A stretch of 64,000 bases of DNA, taken from the NCBI GenBank assembly GCA_026874595.1, contig CM049313.1:36408159-36472158 (forward strand), given 5' to 3'. The notes under the pieces are model-generated. The model worked only from the letters and a program-made list of their open reading frames with translations, was not told the origin of the DNA and made no database searches. Positions 60,304 through 64,000 of this stretch are shown here, one piece after another. This stretch comes from Sipunculus nudus. Its lineage: Eukaryota > Annelida > Sipuncula > Golfingiida > Sipunculidae. Both the position numbers and the translations under genes were made by a program. Each line of letters starts with the position of its first letter. Positions within the stretch are counted from its first letter, which is position 1.

Positions 60304-61999
60304 GTATGACGTCATGTATACTTTCACGATGTGTATATACAACAGAAAGAAGCTATTTTTGCTAATTGCATATGATATAACGCATGCGACAGACAGAATA
60401 TAAAGCATGCTGCCGTAGCGGTGTGTCCGGTAATTCAATATAATGTTAAGATTGGAATCTTATAGGCCCTACTATTATTAATAGCAATTCGAGCATCCAT
60501 GAGGGACTGAAAGCCGAGTTAGCGTTCAACACAAGACCTGCTTACATTCCATTAAAAAACGATTCAAAGTAAAACTCTTAAATTTTCTTTAGAGTGGAGC
60601 CGTTCTTCTTGAATGGAATCTTCACTTAAGGGAGTTCCAATTACAACCCAAAGAAAGCTTAATTGTTGCTTTCGGGAGCCCTTAAACATTATATTTTAAA
60701 TTGTTGCGCAGTTCAGCAAGCAGGAGTGGACTGTGAGTCCCATGTTTCAGGGAACACATTGAATCAATGTTCATATTTCTGACCTATGATGTAATTAATA
60801 AGGATGGGAAGGTACGTTTCTTCAGCGGCTCTTTTTCATGGATGAATAAGTTTGCATCGTTATTCATTTAATTAAAACAAGTGCTAACATCATTTTGATA
60901 CATATTTATATTGTTAAACGAGTTAAAAGCATATATAAACTATATATATAGGTTATATACACGTGTACCGCATACGCACTGCAAATGTATATTGAATGAA
61001 ACAAATAGAATGCCACCTTGAAGGTATTATATCAATGAACACTGCAGCGGTAAAGTTCCCGTACAGTCGTGGTCCTATAACCATTACTGACATCTAGTGG
61101 ACAAATTTGGAACCGATCCTAATGATTAGGGTTGGTTCATCACAATTTATGGACAAGATATACTTTTACTTTTGAATTATAACACTTTAATGTTTTCAGT
61201 AACATGAACACTTTAGTTTTGTCTCGATTTGTGGCAGAAAAAAGCTTTTTTTAGTCAACACAGGATGGGATGAAACATGTATACACACTCATTATGTTTA
61301 ATTAAAATATATAAAAATTTGAGGAAAATTGCATTTACTAACATAGAGCGACACACGGAGAACTCTATTAAATTTTCTTTCAATAGCTTTTGATGTGATG
61401 TCAATTTTGGAAATTTCAAGTTCTCCTGAAATTAAGGCAATACAAAAAAATATTCTACGGATTCGCCTCTTCTATTTTCCGGGGGTCATTTTTCTTTTGC
61501 AAATAAAGACCAGGTCATGCTTAATGACTATGTTGCTTATTTGTGCTATGGAACGAATTCCCTAAAATAAGGTTTGGAAAATGGACTAAATTGTTGTGTT
61601 GATCGAATACACATTTCAAGAACTGGAACAAAATTTTGTATACTTACTAGGCAAACTGACAGCAGTCCACGTATTGCGACCGGTAAAAAAAAAACGCCCA
61701 CAAATCGCCCGCATCATATATTTTTGTTCCGAGATTCGAAGGAGCATTATTTTTTTTTTTTTTTTGCATGGCCTATACATTATAGCGTGAAGCCAACAGA
61801 GCCGGTCCAGGTATTAGCATATCGTGTCTGGATGTCTTACCATATTAACTGTATTCACAAAACGGACCTGACCAAAAAATGAGTCTTTGGCTGCCTTGAG
61901 GTCAAATTCTGAATCTAAATTTGAACAGGATTTGTATGAATATTAATTGATAAAAAAATAAATGGAAATTAACAGCTCAAATGAGTAGAGCTGATTTTT
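60302..61999. other. No gene supported
   Basis: AT-rich. GCAATTCGAGCATCC with GCCGAGTTAGCG (60484-60525) repeats sequence at 58600-58642. A T tract lies at about 61750-61765. Confidence 0.45.
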
Positions 62000-62710
62000 T
62001 TTAGAAATGTCCGAGTCCATTCTAGCTCTTTTCTCAGGAATGCTTTCATGTATCCGCCTGAAAATTTGCAAGTCCATTTTTTCGGTATAATTTATCTTGG
62101 GTATAAGACTGGTTACGCCACCTACAAATATTTTCACTTTGCGTCCATCCATAAATCTCTTTTTGGTAAAATTGTACATTTCTCAGGAGTCGTTCAATGT
62201 ACGGCCTAAAATATTGCATGTCCATTCAGCTTGGGTGGATTTCTCATACACAAGACTGATGGCGCCACCTACAATCACGTATTTGTCAAATATTATCAAA
62301 CATTTATCTCAGCTCAGGAGTTGTTTTATGTGTCAGCCTGAAATTTTACATGTACATCCACCAAGGATATATATTTATCTTTCTCAAATACAAGTCAGGT
62401 GGAACCACCTACAATCAAGTATTCGTAAAATACATTTAGCATTTATCTCAGGAGTGGTTTCACGTATCGGCCTATAATTTGGCATGTCTATATATATATA
62501 TTTCGGCATTACATTGTACACATGACTGGTGGTGACACCTACATATTAGACCTAATCTTTAGTTTCATCCATCCGCGTGTCTTGGGATACTTGGGCATCT
62601 CTGTTGCCACAAATTTGGAGGGCTGTCTCGTTAGGAGAGATCTATGCCTCATTTCTTCATGCTTATATAATTATTGGCGGATTCTTGCATATATGCTAGT
62701 TACATGAGGG
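62000..62710 (+). repeat. Repeat E-related array, copy 3 (diverged)
   Basis: Four or more diverged units of about 115-130 bp with CTCAGGAGT, TCGGCCTA or CAGCCTGA, AATTTTGCATGT-like words and GGCGCCACCTACAAT or variants (62261-62275). Confidence 0.6.
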
Positions 62711-63517
62711 GAACATTCACCAAGAACGAGACTAAGATATAATGGTGCAAGATGTGACGTCACGGACAAACTGTATAATTTAGATTTAAATCAAGCAATG
62801 AATGTTTTTATTCTTCTCTGAAAATCTGGGGCTGATAGTGTCACATATACTAAGTCTAAGCTTTAGGTGAGGTCTAATATTTTTAGTCATACGGGTTTTT
62901 CCTGTGGCTGATGTCTCTGCCGTCACAGCTCTTTGCTAGATATGCCGATAGCTTTATTACAAATCACACAATCTCATAACCTCATATATTTTGTGGAATA
63001 AAAAAAAACAAATAAATTGACATAAAAGCTAAATATACATAACCTTCACAACAGCAATGCGTAAACATGAGATTGACAGTTTCCTCTTTATAGCGTCACC
63101 GACTAGAACATTTATTTACTCTGTGATCCACGTGACAAGGAACATGTTATGCGTGATACACACGTGGGATGTGACCGGCCGGGTACACGATATATATATT
63201 TTTCCCCGGCGTGTCATTAAAAGAGCAGTCATGGAAAATACTGACTGATATACTTAAGAAATCAGGGGCTTATAGCGGTAGCGACACTTGATACGACAGC
63301 GTTCCTTTATAGTTACTTGACACGTGGCTAATGTGACAGACATGCAGGTTGAAGGCCGAAAACGTCACCCTACAGGGACAGACACGCGCCTAAGGTGTAA
63401 TGTAGCTATAAGCGAAGGACGTCAACCTTCAATTAAACTGTAACATTATGTCATTCCAAATGCATCCCTATTGAAAATGGATTGGTCGGCCCGACACCTT
63501 TTTTTCGTGAATTACGT

Positions 63518-63519
<2 letters not shown>
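62711..63519. other. No gene seen
   Basis: AT-rich sequence, no recognised content. Confidence 0.4.
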
Positions 63520-63570
<51 letters not shown>

Positions 63571-63606
63571 TACATGCATATATATATATGTGTGTGTGTG
63601 TGTGAG

Positions 63607-63653
<47 letters not shown>
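63520..63653. repeat. Compound (AT)n / (GT)n microsatellite
   Basis: AT run, then GCATACATGCAT, a TG/GAGAG patch and a second AT run. Confidence 0.95.
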
Positions 63654-63656
<3 letters not shown>

Positions 63657-64000
63657 CGACGAATAGTACAGATTTATAGATGAATTTTAAAAGGTACCTT
63701 CCGCAACTTCTACCTTCCCAACAAAGTACAATATCTCGCGAAATGAGATCTTTCGAGATATCACTTAGTGATAGCATAAGAGTCCACAAATATGCAGGAA
63801 TCACCTTGAAACTGACATATTTTATGTCTCACACTATATCTCGAAACGGGTGTTTATCATTTTCTGGATATGGCTGCTAGGGGCGCTGCACTCGAAACTT
63901 CATTTACAGAAACTATAGTTTATTTTTTTCTCCTCCATAACCTGAGCAAGTCATCTGGTCTCAATCTTGTGTCACTTTGTCAGTCTGTTTGTCAGTTGTC
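63654..64000. other. No gene supported, right edge
   Basis: A 66-codon open frame (63680-63880) has no recognisable content. The last bases (CACTTTGTCAGTCTGTTTGT) resemble the start of repeat E units, possibly another copy running off the edge. Confidence 0.3.

Overview
The window looks like nuclear DNA of an animal, most likely a mollusc (probably a bivalve). The evidence is an intron-rich gene with canonical GT-AG junctions, AT-rich non-coding DNA full of microsatellites, and dispersed repeats of a type I associate with bivalve genomes (elements starting TTTTTAGCTCAGCTGA and carrying GTCC-rich runs). Species cannot be fixed from the sequence alone.

Only one gene can be supported. It is an OTUD7-family (Cezanne-like) OTU deubiquitinase on the + strand, in seven exons between 8136 and 22414. 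The joined exons keep one open frame with compatible intron phases (1,1,1,0,2,1) and encode about 940 residues. In order these are the end of a UBA-like domain, a complete OTU catalytic domain (Cys in GDGNC, His in SHFSAL), a basic/serine-rich linker, an A20-type zinc finger, a His/Gln/Pro-rich low-complexity segment, and a second A20-type zinc finger at the C terminus. The exon with the start codon and the first half of the UBA-like domain was not found and probably lies left of the window. The introns hold several non-autonomous transposon-like elements and short tandem duplications that copy the splice-donor neighbourhoods.

Layout: 1-690 short-period satellite; 1190-2105 dispersed repeat with GGTGGCGCCACC palindromes; 5223-6750 element with terminal inverted repeats and TA flanks; 8136-22414 OTUD7-like gene; 22415-28494 its 3' UTR and AT-rich DNA; 28495-29480 31-bp minisatellite; 30617-35058 a hAT-like element split by a 4.2-kb insertion; 37250-41842 a 4.6-kb minisatellite of 28-bp units arranged in 84-bp higher-order units; 43929-45159 and 46590-47413 more dispersed repeats; 47414-64000 repeat- and microsatellite-rich DNA with a 355-bp GC-rich MITE at 53568 and a few CpG-rich open stretches of unknown meaning. 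No transposase, reverse transcriptase, rRNA or confident tRNA was recognised. The 41 kb right of the gene appears to be intergenic or intronic DNA of genes whose exons are not visible here.
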